Positions 23,762 to 31,306 of a stretch of 31,306 bases of DNA are shown piece after piece. Origin of the DNA: DASRLE01 sp964558455 (GTDB lineage: Bacteria > Verrucomicrobiota > Verrucomicrobiia > Limisphaerales > Palsa-1400); the NCBI GenBank assembly GCA_964558455.1, contig CAZLEE010000026.1, positions 1 through 31,306 of the forward strand, in the 5' to 3' direction. The notes under the pieces are model-generated. The model had not been told where the DNA came from. It ran no database searches and saw only the letters and a list, made by a program, of their open reading frames with translations. How positions within the stretch are numbered: position 1 is the first letter of the stretch; every line of letters begins with the position of its first letter. The translations under genes were made by a program, and so were the position numbers.

Positions 23762-25324
23762 TCACGGGTCCTTGCGCGGGAACAATGGAAACACCTCCCC
23801 GAGCGGGTGGCCTTCCGCCATCGCCGCCGGCTCCCGGCTCAAATCCGCCGCCGCCGGGGCAAAACCCAACTGGCCCTGCATTTTTTCGGACGCCCCCGGC
23901 ATCACCGGCCAGAGCAGCGCGCCCAACATGCGGCAAACCTCCGCCAGGGTGCGCAAAATGTCGTTCAATTCGCCCGCGCGAGCCGGGTCTTTGGCCAGCT
24001 TGAAGGGGCTGGTTTGATCGATGTATTGATTGGCGCGGGTCACGAGCGCGCCGCATTGCACCAGCGCCTCCTGCAACTCATTGGCCCGGTAGGCGGCAAT
24101 CACCCGCGACCGCGTTTCGGCCATTTCCTTTTCCAACTGGTTGACACCCGCCGGCACCAAACCGCCCCGATAGCGCTTGATCATGGAGAGCGAGCGATTC
24201 ATCAAATTGCCCAGGCCGTTGGCCAGTTCCGATTGATAACGCGAACGGAAACCCGCGTCCGTCCAATTGCCGTCCGGGCCAATGGCCAGTTCCCGCACCA
24301 CGTAATAGCGGAACGCGTCCACGCCCCATTCATTGATGACCGCAACCGGGTCCACCACGTTCCCCGCGCTTTTGCTTAATTTCTCCCCGTCCTTCTGCCA
24401 CCAGCCATGCGCCAGAACCTGGCGCGGCAACGGCAGCTTCATCGCCTTGAGCATGATCGGCCAGAATACCGCGTGAAATTTTAATATATCCTTCCCAATC
24501 ACATGCACATCCGCCGGCCAAAGCGACCGCGGCGCCCCCGGCTCGGGTTCCACCGACGGCAGGATCGCGCGCAAAACCGGATCGCCGTGCGCCAGCGGGA
24601 CGCTGATATAATTCACCAGCGCATCGAACCAGACGTAGGTCACAAAAGCCGGATCGAACGGAAGCGGAATTCCCCAACCCAGCCGCGCCGCCGGGCGGCT
24701 GATGCACAAATCTTCCAGGTCGTTGTTTTTCAGGAAGCCCAACACCTCGTTCCGCCGCGAGACCGGCGCGATAAAATCCGGATTCGCCTCAATGTATTCA
24801 ATCAGCCATGCCTGATGCTCCCGCAGTTTGAAATAATAATTCTCCTCCTCCAACTCGACAACCGTCCCGTAACTCGCATCGAACGTCCCGTCCGGCAGCC
24901 GGTCTTTCTCGGTCAAAAACGACTCGGCCGTCGTCGAATAAAACCCCTTGTGGGCCTGCTTGTAAAACTGCCCTTCCGCATGGAGCTTGGAAAGAATGGC
25001 CTGGACAACCGCCTTGTGGCGCGGCTGCGTGGTGCGGACAAAATCGTCATTGGACAAACCGAGCTTGCGCACAAACTCCTGCCAATCCGCCGCCAGACCG
25101 TCGCAATACGCCTGCGGATCTTTTCCCTCCGCCTGCGCCGCCAGTTGCACTTTCTGGCCGTGCTCGTCCAATCCGGTCAGGAAAAAAACCTCCTCGCCCA
25201 AGCTGCGCCGCGCCCGCGCCATGACATCGACGATCACCTTTTCATAGGCATGACCCAAATGCGGCTGGCCGTTGAGATAATCAATGGCCGTAGTCACATA
25301 AAAACACTTTTTCATCCCACGCAT
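23762..25324 (-). CDS. metG: Methionyl-tRNA synthetase
   Basis: This enzyme of about 520 aa charges tRNA(Met). It has the class I signatures HLGH (residues 22-25, in NGQPHLGHAY) and KLSKS (315-319, in DGEKLSKSAG), the TGLDEHGQKV strand, and FDALVNYIS in the core. The helical anticodon-binding domain follows (about 365-505). The insertion that usually carries zinc cysteines reads KGFYSTTAESFLTEKDR and has no CxxC, so this is a zinc-free form. No C-terminal EMAP/Trbp111 domain is present. The frame opens at 25351; ATG 25324 is preferred because GGAG lies eight bases upstream, with ATG 25315 as the alternative. The leader is short, and no T-box-like structure was recognised. Confidence 0.93.
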   Translation of the reverse strand: MRGMKKCFYVTTAIDYLNGQPHLGHAYEKVIVDVMARARRSLGEEVFFLTGLDEHGQKVQLAAQAEGKDPQAYCDGLAADWQEFVRKLGLSNDDFVRTTQPRHKAVVQAILSKLHAEGQFYKQAHKGFYSTTAESFLTEKDRLPDGTFDASYGTVVELEEENYYFKLREHQAWLIEYIEANPDFIAPVSRRNEVLGFLKNNDLEDLCISRPAARLGWGIPLPFDPAFVTYVWFDALVNYISVPLAHGDPVLRAILPSVEPEPGAPRSLWPADVHVIGKDILKFHAVFWPIMLKAMKLPLPRQVLAHGWWQKDGEKLSKSAGNVVDPVAVINEWGVDAFRYYVVRELAIGPDGNWTDAGFRSRYQSELANGLGNLMNRSLSMIKRYRGGLVPAGVNQLEKEMAETRSRVIAAYRANELQEALVQCGALVTRANQYIDQTSPFKLAKDPARAGELNDILRTLAEVCRMLGALLWPVMPGASEKMQGQLGFAPAAADLSREPAAMAEGHPLGEVFPLFPRKDP

Positions 25325-25454
25325 ACTGCGTTCTCCCCCCAAAAAAACCAAGTTCCAAACACCCCCCGGTTCCCCGGCATGAAAGACCCGCCGCCGGGCA
25401 GACTGGAAAAGAGATTGCCAAAATCACGGGGGCGGAGCCTGATGACCGGCAGTT

Positions 25455-26972
25455 ATGGCAAATGTAAAACGAAGTTTTCTCGTCGGACTGATCGTGCTGC
25501 GCGGTGTTGCGGGCGCTTCAGGACAATCGACCAATCACATTCCCATTGCGGATTTGCGGCAATTGCGCCTGCCGGACGTGGTACTGGAATCGGTCGCGCC
25601 GGTACCGGCCAGTGTGCAGGGGAATTTCCATAGCGCGGCCCATGTGAAGGTGGACGGGGTCATCGGAGGCAACATCCATTTTGCGCTGTTGCTGCCGGAT
25701 ACGTGGAATGGACGGTTCGTGATGGGCGGCGGGGGCGGGTTTGTGGGAACGGTGCAGAACGGCGCCTGGGAATCGGTCAACCGCGGCTACGCCACAGTCG
25801 GGACCGACACGGGACACCAGGACCCGTCCGGCATCTCGGCCCGTTGGGCGCTCAACGACATTGAGGCGCAATTGAACTTCGGCTATCTCGCCGTGCATCG
25901 GACGGCTGAAGCGGCCAAGGCAATCGTCCGCAGTTATTACGGGTCGGACGCCGCCTACAACTATTTCACGGGATGCTCGCGCGGCGGCGGCCAGGCCATG
26001 ATGGAGGCGCAACGCTACCCCAAGGATTTTGACGGCATAGTGGCGGGCGCGCCGGCGTTTGACTGGACAGGCATGGCCGCGACCGAGGTGTCCATCGCCA
26101 AGGCGCTTTACCCGGACCCGGCCCACCTTGATAAAGCCGTGCTGGATCGGGAGAGCCTCCAGAAATTGCAACGCGCCATCCTTGAGCAATGCGACGCGCA
26201 GGACGGCCTCAAAGACGGCATCGTGCAGGACCCGCCCTCGACGCACTTCGACTTGTCCAAAGTAGCCGGACTGAGCGACGAACAACGCAAAGCCATTGAG
26301 GCGATTTACGCCGGGGCGCGAAACAGCAAAGGGCTTATTTATCCCGGATACACGCCGGGGGCGGAATGTGATCCCGATCAGTGGACCGCCTGGATTTCAG
26401 GATCGTCGCCGTTGCTGGCCAAGGAACATGCGCCTGACCTCATGTTTGCCTTTGGCACACAGATACTCAAATACATGGTCTTCAATAATCCGGATTGGAA
26501 TTATGCGACCTTTGATTTTTCAAATTATGCCGGCGACACGCGGTTGGCGGCGTCCTTTCTCGACGCGACCAACGCGAATCTGGACGGATTGAAGGCGCGC
26601 AAAGGCAAACTCATCATATGGCACGGGTGGGCCGATCCGGCGCTGCCCGCGCAAGCCACAGTCAATTATTATCGTCAGGCCCAGGCGCACGATCCGAATG
26701 TGAGCGATTACTGCCGGTTGTTCATGGTTCCGGGCTGTTTCCATTGCGGAGGCGGCCCCGGCGCGAGCAAAGTGGACTGGCTCGCCGTCATGGCGGATTG
26801 GGTGGAACACGGCAAAGCCCCGGACAGGCTGGTGGCCGGCAAAACCGAACAGGGCAAAACGCGGATGACCCGCCCGCTCTTTCGCTATCCGACCACCGCG
26901 ATCTATAAAGGCGGCAACCCCGACAGCGCCGACAGTTTTGCGGCAAAGGAACCGTCCCCCGCGCCGCGTTAA
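25455..26972 (+). CDS. Exported tannase/feruloyl esterase family hydrolase
   Basis: This 505-aa alpha/beta-hydrolase has a signal peptide (about 1-23). It shows the CS-D-HC arrangement of the tannase/feruloyl esterase family: TGCSRGGGQAM with Cys174-Ser175, WHGWADPALPA with Asp394, and PGCFHCGGGPG with His430-Cys431. The two cysteines next to Ser and His would form the disulfide that ties the triad together. A lid region (about 203-370) lies between Ser and Asp. Members hydrolyse esters of gallic, ferulic or related phenolic acids, and one branch (MHETase) acts on terephthalate monoesters; the substrate here is not readable. The ATG at 25455 has only a weak upstream site. It stands alone, but together with the GH2 genes it fits degradation of plant-type material. 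Confidence 0.88.
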   Translation: MANVKRSFLVGLIVLRGVAGASGQSTNHIPIADLRQLRLPDVVLESVAPVPASVQGNFHSAAHVKVDGVIGGNIHFALLLPDTWNGRFVMGGGGGFVGTVQNGAWESVNRGYATVGTDTGHQDPSGISARWALNDIEAQLNFGYLAVHRTAEAAKAIVRSYYGSDAAYNYFTGCSRGGGQAMMEAQRYPKDFDGIVAGAPAFDWTGMAATEVSIAKALYPDPAHLDKAVLDRESLQKLQRAILEQCDAQDGLKDGIVQDPPSTHFDLSKVAGLSDEQRKAIEAIYAGARNSKGLIYPGYTPGAECDPDQWTAWISGSSPLLAKEHAPDLMFAFGTQILKYMVFNNPDWNYATFDFSNYAGDTRLAASFLDATNANLDGLKARKGKLIIWHGWADPALPAQATVNYYRQAQAHDPNVSDYCRLFMVPGCFHCGGGPGASKVDWLAVMADWVEHGKAPDRLVAGKTEQGKTRMTRPLFRYPTTAIYKGGNPDSADSFAAKEPSPAPR

Positions 26973-27055
26973 AATATCCGCTTAATAACTCTTTACAGAA
27001 TGTCCGGCAAATCTTACAAATGGCGGCGTCTCAACAATAAACGCCCAGTCATTAT

Positions 27056-27445
27056 ATGAACAATAATCCATCATCTGCATTGGTCGGACTGTTTCTGATA
27101 TGCGTCATTGCGGCATGCCTCCTCGTTCTCATCGGCCTGTGGAAGGTTTTCACCAAGGCCGGACGACCGGGATGGGAATGTATTATTCCCATCTATAACG
27201 CTTACTGCCTGATCAAAATTGCCAGCAAACCGGGATGGTGGCTTTTGCTTTATTTCATCCCGTTTGTGAACATTGTCATCGCCATTCTGGTCGCTCTGGG
27301 CGTCTCGCGTAATTTCGGAAAAGGCGGCGGATTTGCTGTCGGCGTGATTTTTTTGCCGTTCATTTTTTACCCCATACTCGGATTCGGGGATGCCACTTAC
27401 GGCCCGGCAGCGCCCCCGGCCGCAGCCGCGCCCACCGCAGCCTGA
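27056..27445 (+). CDS. Small DUF5684-like membrane protein
   Basis: This 129-aa protein has three or four membrane segments (about 9-31, 57-84 and 91-107). Between the first two it carries AGRPGWECIIPIYNAYCLIKIASKPGWW, and later FGKGGGFAVG followed by FLPFIFYPILGFGDA. This pattern of W/P-rich turns, IPIYN, and GKGxGFxxG with FxPILGFG is that of the DUF5684 family, which has no established function; some databases call it signal peptidase I-like, but no Ser/Lys catalytic pair is seen. The C-terminus is an Ala/Pro-rich tail. It stands as a single gene between the tannase-family gene and the epimerase gene (74 bases upstream of it). I saw no ribosome binding site. Confidence 0.75.
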   Translation: MNNNPSSALVGLFLICVIAACLLVLIGLWKVFTKAGRPGWECIIPIYNAYCLIKIASKPGWWLLLYFIPFVNIVIAILVALGVSRNFGKGGGFAVGVIFLPFIFYPILGFGDATYGPAAPPAAAAPTAA

Positions 27446-27519
27446 AATCACCGCCAAATATTTTTGGGTCACCATAAATTCTTGCAATCAGGCTCCGTTT
27501 GCGGTGTGCTTAGCGGCTT

Positions 27520-28572
27520 ATGAAGCTCGATTTTAAGCCGTTTGAATTAAAACTCCGCAACACATGGACCATCGCCAACGGTCGCGGCTCGAACTTTGCG
27601 AGCGTCGTCCTGGCGCGACTGACCGACGGGGGCATCGTGGGTCTGGGCGAGGCGCCCACTTCCCGGCGTTATTCGGAATCAGTCGAGTCCATGCAGGCGT
27701 TTCTGCGCTTGGTGAACCCGGCCAAACTTTCATTTGATGACGTCCCGGGCAGCATGGCCTACGTGGAAAGACTCGCGCCGAAAAATTGCTCGGCCAAGTG
27801 CGCCGTCAATGTGGCGTTGCTCGACGGGGCGGCGCGCAAGGCGGGCAAGCCGATTTACGATTTGCTCGGACTGGGTTTCAGGGAAAACAAGCACGTCACA
27901 TCCTTCAGCATCGGCATCGACACGAAGGAGATCATCCGGGCCAAGACGCTCGAAGCGGCGGTTTATCCCGTGCTGAAACTGAAGATCGGCATGCCGGGCG
28001 AGCGGGAGAACCTGGCCGCCCTCCGCGCCGTCGCGCCCGGAAAAACGGTCCGCGTGGACGCCAACGAAGGGTGGAAAACCAAAGAGGAAGCCTTGAAGAA
28101 TCTGGAGTGGCTGGCCGAGGATCCGTTGATCGAATTCGTCGAGCAACCCATGCACGCCTCCACGCCCCCCGCTGATATGGCCTGGTTGAAGGCCCGTTCT
28201 CCCATCCCGCTTTATGCCGATGAATCCTACCACAAAGCCGGGGATGTGGCCCTCTGCGCGGAATGTTTTCACGGAGTGAATGTCAAACTGCTCAAAGCCG
28301 GCGGCGTCAGCGAGGCATATGAGGCATTGAAAGCGGCGCAAAAAGCCGGTTTGAAAACCATGATCGGCTGCATGATCGAAACCAGCGTCCTCATCACCGC
28401 CGCCGCTCATCTGGCCGAATTGACCGACCATCTTGACATCGACGGCAATCTTTTGATTGACAACGATCCTTACCTGGGCGCGACGGCCGGGAAGGGCATG
28501 ATGTCATTTGCCAAAACGCCGGAAAAAAATGGATTGCGGGTCAGGACGCGCAACGCCGATCCGTTCGCCTGA
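27520..28572 (+). CDS. Dipeptide epimerase, enolase superfamily (muconate lactonising/L-Ala-D/L-Glu epimerase type)
   Basis: This 350-aa enzyme is of the MLE subgroup of the enolase superfamily. The first catalytic lysine pair is in VLKLKIG (Lys153, Lys155). The metal ligands are Asp180 (RVDANEGW), Glu208 (FVEQP) and Asp234 (YADES). The second lysine lies in NVKLLKAGG (Lys256 or Lys259). MIGCMIETS (281-289) and the DIDGNLL segment (306-312) are typical of L-Ala-D/L-Glu and other dipeptide epimerases. It probably epimerises dipeptides released from peptidoglycan so that they can be reused. The exact dipeptide specificity cannot be told from sequence. Its stop lies 8 bases from the converging permease gene. 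Confidence 0.9.
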   Translation: MKLDFKPFELKLRNTWTIANGRGSNFASVVLARLTDGGIVGLGEAPTSRRYSESVESMQAFLRLVNPAKLSFDDVPGSMAYVERLAPKNCSAKCAVNVALLDGAARKAGKPIYDLLGLGFRENKHVTSFSIGIDTKEIIRAKTLEAAVYPVLKLKIGMPGERENLAALRAVAPGKTVRVDANEGWKTKEEALKNLEWLAEDPLIEFVEQPMHASTPPADMAWLKARSPIPLYADESYHKAGDVALCAECFHGVNVKLLKAGGVSEAYEALKAAQKAGLKTMIGCMIETSVLITAAAHLAELTDHLDIDGNLLIDNDPYLGATAGKGMMSFAKTPEKNGLRVRTRNADPFA

Positions 28573-28580
28573 TCGTCCGG

Positions 28581-30248
28581 TCACTCCATCCGCGGCCAGG
28601 ACGCTTTCGCAACAGTCGCGCGCAGGGCGAAATAGATGCCGACGACCAGGATCGTTTCGCCCAGGATGAGCCATCGGAAAAACCCGTAGGCCCAGGACAA
28701 GGTCGAAGCGAAAGCCAGCAGGCAGGAAATCAACATCACCCCCATCATGCTCAGGCCGCGCGTGGTTGATTTCGATTCTTCGGTGGGAAGCGAGAACGGC
28801 ACCGCCTTGCCGCCCAGGCACGGAATCATGGCGTAAATCGGCAGCGCAATAATGCCCGGAATGAACAGGGCGAGGTGCGCGCTGTCCCGCGCCACAAAAT
28901 AAACAATGACCCCAAAGATCACGAGCATGGGCAGGGCGAGAAAAAGCAAAACCGCCCGCCGCGCGCCATGACACAACGGCGCGGGACCCGATATGGGCGC
29001 GACCCGGAACAAATCGCCCGCCTGCCATTGCTGGGAATAACGGATCAAAATCAGCGCCATATAAGGAATCAACCCAAGATACGCCCCGGAAAAGGCAATG
29101 CCAAAGCCGCTCATGAAATCAGGCGCGCCTGCCCCCGCCCGGGCGGACGACTGGGGTTGCAGGAGAAATATGAACGGCATGACCAGCATGGGCGCGATCC
29201 CGGGATAAACCCGCAATTTCACGTCGCGATCCCGGCTCAGATAGGCGGCGGTGAGGAGAAAGGACGACCGGGAAACGGAGTCGCGCAGCCACCAGCTTAA
29301 CGGCGGAAGCTTGACCAATTTGTCAATTAAACGGCGACGCCCACCCCCGCGGCGCGGCGCGCTTGAGGCCTCGTTGAGCGCTTGCAGGCCGGTCTCGTAA
29401 TCGCGCGCCAGTTTGCCAAAGGCCAGCCAGAGGACAATTCCCGTCACCGCCAAACCCAGCGCGCCCATCATCCACGAACCGGCGCGACCCGTGCCGGCCA
29501 CGGCGTCGTCAAGGCAGGCGAACCAGGCGGGCGGGAGAAAATTGATCCACCAGACGGATACGGCGTCAAAATTGAGGCCGTGGCGTCCGATGAGTTGCGG
29601 GCCGAGCTGGCCCAGGAGCACGGCCCCCACCGCCACCACAATCTGGGTGCCGGTCATCATTCCCTCCATTTTTTCGCGTCCGAACCAGCGCAGGCAAAGC
29701 TGGTAAACCAAGACAATGCAACCCGTGCAAAACAACGCCTCGCAGGCGGTGGACAGGGCGTGGATGATCGGGAAAAGCCAGACGGGATGAGCCGAAAGAG
29801 CGCCCGTAAACAGGCCGGCCAGATTAAACGCCCCCGCCAGCCAGAGCGAAACCTGCACCAGCACGGCAATCTTCGCCCAAAGCATCGCGCGCGGAGTGAC
29901 GGGCCGGTGCATGAGAATATCCGCCTCGTCCTTGTTGAAGAGAATTTCACCCGCCGACGCCGCCACAAACATGCCCAGAAAAACCAGCGTCATGCTGTGC
30001 AGATAAAGGGCGGAAACGAAAACCGGGCGGTTAATCAGGGCCATGGACATGAAGCCGCCGACCAGGGCGTAAATAACCAGGGTAAGCGCCAGCTTGGAAC
30101 CAATTGATTTGGGCGCGGTCTCACGCTTCAATCCGCGCGAGGTGCGGCCGCGCAAAAACAGGGTCAGGAAAAGACGGCGCAAAGCCCGGGCCGGCGAAGG
30201 CGCGGCCTGGACAGGCAGTGGCGGCGGAACGTCGGGATGATCATTCAT
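28581..30248 (-). CDS. ABC exporter membrane subunit (unclassified, ABC-2-like)
   Basis: This 555-aa protein has a Pro-rich cytoplasmic N-terminus, then about 12 hydrophobic helices grouped in two halves (about 55-290 and 340-550). A basic loop (RRGGGRRRLIDKL, about 310-325) separates them. No catalytic motif is present. Its start codon overlaps the stop of the ABC ATPase gene as ATGA, so the two are translationally coupled and this is almost certainly the membrane partner. Proteins of this shape, with DKDEAD-like loops such as FNKDEADILMHRPV after helix 2, occur beside DrrA/CcmA-like ATPases. The substrate is unknown; the direction (export) is inferred from the ATPase type and the lack of a binding-protein gene. 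Confidence 0.78.
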   Translation of the reverse strand: MNDHPDVPPPLPVQAAPSPARALRRLFLTLFLRGRTSRGLKRETAPKSIGSKLALTLVIYALVGGFMSMALINRPVFVSALYLHSMTLVFLGMFVAASAGEILFNKDEADILMHRPVTPRAMLWAKIAVLVQVSLWLAGAFNLAGLFTGALSAHPVWLFPIIHALSTACEALFCTGCIVLVYQLCLRWFGREKMEGMMTGTQIVVAVGAVLLGQLGPQLIGRHGLNFDAVSVWWINFLPPAWFACLDDAVAGTGRAGSWMMGALGLAVTGIVLWLAFGKLARDYETGLQALNEASSAPRRGGGRRRLIDKLVKLPPLSWWLRDSVSRSSFLLTAAYLSRDRDVKLRVYPGIAPMLVMPFIFLLQPQSSARAGAGAPDFMSGFGIAFSGAYLGLIPYMALILIRYSQQWQAGDLFRVAPISGPAPLCHGARRAVLLFLALPMLVIFGVIVYFVARDSAHLALFIPGIIALPIYAMIPCLGGKAVPFSLPTEESKSTTRGLSMMGVMLISCLLAFASTLSWAYGFFRWLILGETILVVGIYFALRATVAKASWPRME

Positions 30249-31015
30249 GGGCGGAACGTTTTGGCAAAATCCTCGGCCCGGCGCTGCAATTCGGCCCCGC
30301 CGGTGAGTTGGGTGAACAATTTCTCCAGCGTGCCCGACCCGTAGGCGGCCACCAGCTCGTCCGGCCGCCCATCCACCAGCAGGCGGCCCTTGTCAATTAT
30401 GATCACGCGGTCGCAAACCCGTTCCACCACATCCAGAATATGCGAACTGTAAACAATCGTTTTGCCCTCCTTGGCCAAGGTCTGGATCAATGTCTTGAAA
30501 CCCACCGCGGCATTGGCGTCGAGACCGTCGAGAGGCTCGTCAAAAAAAACGACCGGCGGATTATGCAGCAAGGCGGACGTGATCACGACCTTGCGCCGCA
30601 TCCCCTTGGAATACGCGCCCAGCAATTTGTCGGTCAGCGTCTGAAAACTCAGATCAAAAAAGGCGATGAATTGCCGGATGCGCTCGCGCGCGGCGGCTTC
30701 GGGAATGTTGTAAAGCGCGGCCACCATTTCCAGATATTCGAGACCGGTCAGCGACTCGAACACCGCGCCCGATTCGGGAACAAAACCGACGCGGCGTTTG
30801 ACCTCGATGGTTTGAGCGCAAAGATCGAACCCGGCAATGGTGGCGCCGCCGCCGGTGGGTTCAAGCATCCCGGTCAGCATTTTAAGGGTGGTTGATTTCC
30901 CCGCGCCATTGGGGCCGAGAAAACCGAGAATCTGCCCCGCCGGGACCTCGAACGAAAGTTCGTTGACAGCGACTTGCGCGCCATAATGCTTGGAGAGCGA
31001 GCAGACTGAGATCAT
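30245..31015 (-). CDS. ABC transporter ATP-binding protein (DrrA/CcmA-like exporter type)
   Basis: This 256-aa ATPase has the full nucleotide-binding set: Walker A GPNGAGKST (34-42), Glu81 in the Q-loop position (GFVPES), the signature YSKGM (135-139, a variant of LSGGQ), Walker B VVFFDEP (155-161), the D-loop DGLD and the switch His192 in YSSHILD. The variant signature and Glu at the Q-loop are common in the DrrA/Ycf-type branch that powers ABC-2 exporters. A C-terminal helical tail (about 225-256) is typical. It would drive the overlapping downstream membrane subunit. An AAGGGG lies very close to the ATG at 31015. Its upstream region runs into the remnant at the right edge. Confidence 0.92.
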   Translation of the reverse strand: MISVCSLSKHYGAQVAVNELSFEVPAGQILGFLGPNGAGKSTTLKMLTGMLEPTGGGATIAGFDLCAQTIEVKRRVGFVPESGAVFESLTGLEYLEMVAALYNIPEAAARERIRQFIAFFDLSFQTLTDKLLGAYSKGMRRKVVITSALLHNPPVVFFDEPLDGLDANAAVGFKTLIQTLAKEGKTIVYSSHILDVVERVCDRVIIIDKGRLLVDGRPDELVAAYGSGTLEKLFTQLTGGAELQRRAEDFAKTFRP

Positions 31016-31064
31016 GCCCCTTTATGCCGTCCCCGTCAGGACAAGGCGATAAAAAAATCAACCA

Positions 31065-31295
31065 TTGCCGGATGATCAGCGTGCCGAAGTCGCGAAGTTT
31101 GTCATGGAGTCGGATGACTCTTGGATTCCCGAGCCGTTCAAACACGATATGGCCGACGCCGAGGCGGGACGATTCGCCGATATCAACGATGTTTTGAATG
31201 ACGCCCCACCGCCCTCCTGCCGGAAGGCGAAATGGGCAATCACTTCCGACCGAGTCAGTAACCTCCGGCAGAGCCGGAGGCTTGAAATAGCGTGA
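31065..31295 (+). pseudogene. Antitoxin-like gene remnant, 5' truncated
   Basis: The open frame reads PLPDDQRAEVAKFVMES and then DDSWIPEPFKHDMADAEAGRFADI. The first part resembles the LPxxQRAELAxxxLES helix of small antitoxins and addiction-module proteins. The second looks like a C-terminal toxin-binding tail ending in DAPPP. An in-frame TAA at 31050 removes the expected first 15-20 residues and leaves only TTG 31065 or ATG 31104 as starts, without ribosome binding sites. The last 20 or so residues translate a REP-like palindrome, so the true 3' end is probably lost too. No toxin gene is seen before the window ends. A short functional gene cannot be excluded. Confidence 0.4.
31262..31280. 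repeat. REP-like perfect palindrome
   Basis: CCTCCGGC-AGA-GCCGGAGG is an 8-bp perfect, GC-rich stem with a 3-base loop. It resembles repetitive extragenic palindromes that occur in many copies in bacterial genomes. There is no T-run on either side, so a terminator role is less likely. It lies within the 3' part of the remnant's open frame. Confidence 0.65.
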
Positions 31296-31306
31296 ACCGC
31301 TCAAAG

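Noticed and set aside
24503..25633. 376-aa plus-strand open frame opposite metG
   Set aside because: It is antisense to metG core motifs, runs into the real tannase-family gene in another frame, and has an Arg-rich shadow composition.
30772..30775. Glu instead of Gln at the Q-loop of the ABC ATPase
   Set aside because: Glu at this site is common in the DrrA/CcmA-like branch and does not indicate a defective enzyme.

Overview
The window looks like a chromosomal stretch from a Verrucomicrobiota bacterium, probably a Limisphaerales/Pedosphaeraceae-type lineage. The evidence is an H-X9-DG type II prepilin-like protein, two very long secreted repeat proteins in the verrucomicrobial style (Asn/Gly/Thr-rich beta-structure, Ig-like modules, a C-terminal domain ending in an FYR-type motif), a secreted serpin, large GH2 enzymes, and otherwise ordinary housekeeping genes. 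This placement is inferred from protein style only. No rRNA or tRNA gene, CRISPR array, transposase or phage gene was found.

Left part (1-5824): a protein with two secretin-N-like domains, cut at its N-terminus by an in-frame TGA; a two-gene minus-strand module made of an unrecognised protein and an overlapping nucleotidyltransferase-fold (DUF6036-like) protein; then a minus-strand pair (glutamine amidotransferase TrpG/PabA, secreted EEP-family phosphodiesterase/nuclease) divergent from a plus-strand pair (dapF, MFS transporter).

Middle part (5844-22243): the accessory, secretion-oriented region. It holds an 813-aa carboxypeptidase-regulatory-domain repeat protein, a decayed 3' gene fragment, a prepilin-like protein, two adjacent GH2 glycoside hydrolases 13 bases apart, a 1362-aa beta-helix/Ig-like surface protein converging on them with one base between the stop codons, a 600-base gene-free stretch full of inverted and direct repeats, and a periplasmic or secreted serpin with an unusual poly-proline reactive loop.

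Right part (22471-31306): a GT-C membrane glycosyltransferase, metG, a tannase/feruloyl-esterase-family secreted hydrolase, a small DUF5684-like membrane protein, a dipeptide epimerase of the enolase superfamily, and a translationally coupled ABC exporter pair. The right edge has an antitoxin-like gene remnant that runs into a perfect REP-like palindrome.

Functionally, the GH2 pair and the tannase-family esterase fit a polysaccharide- or plant-material-degrading lifestyle. DapF and the dipeptide epimerase fit peptidoglycan synthesis and recycling. The best candidate for something not described is the overlapping two-gene module at 802-1955: a G GGG GGC heptamer sits exactly where a -1 ribosomal slip would fuse the two proteins.
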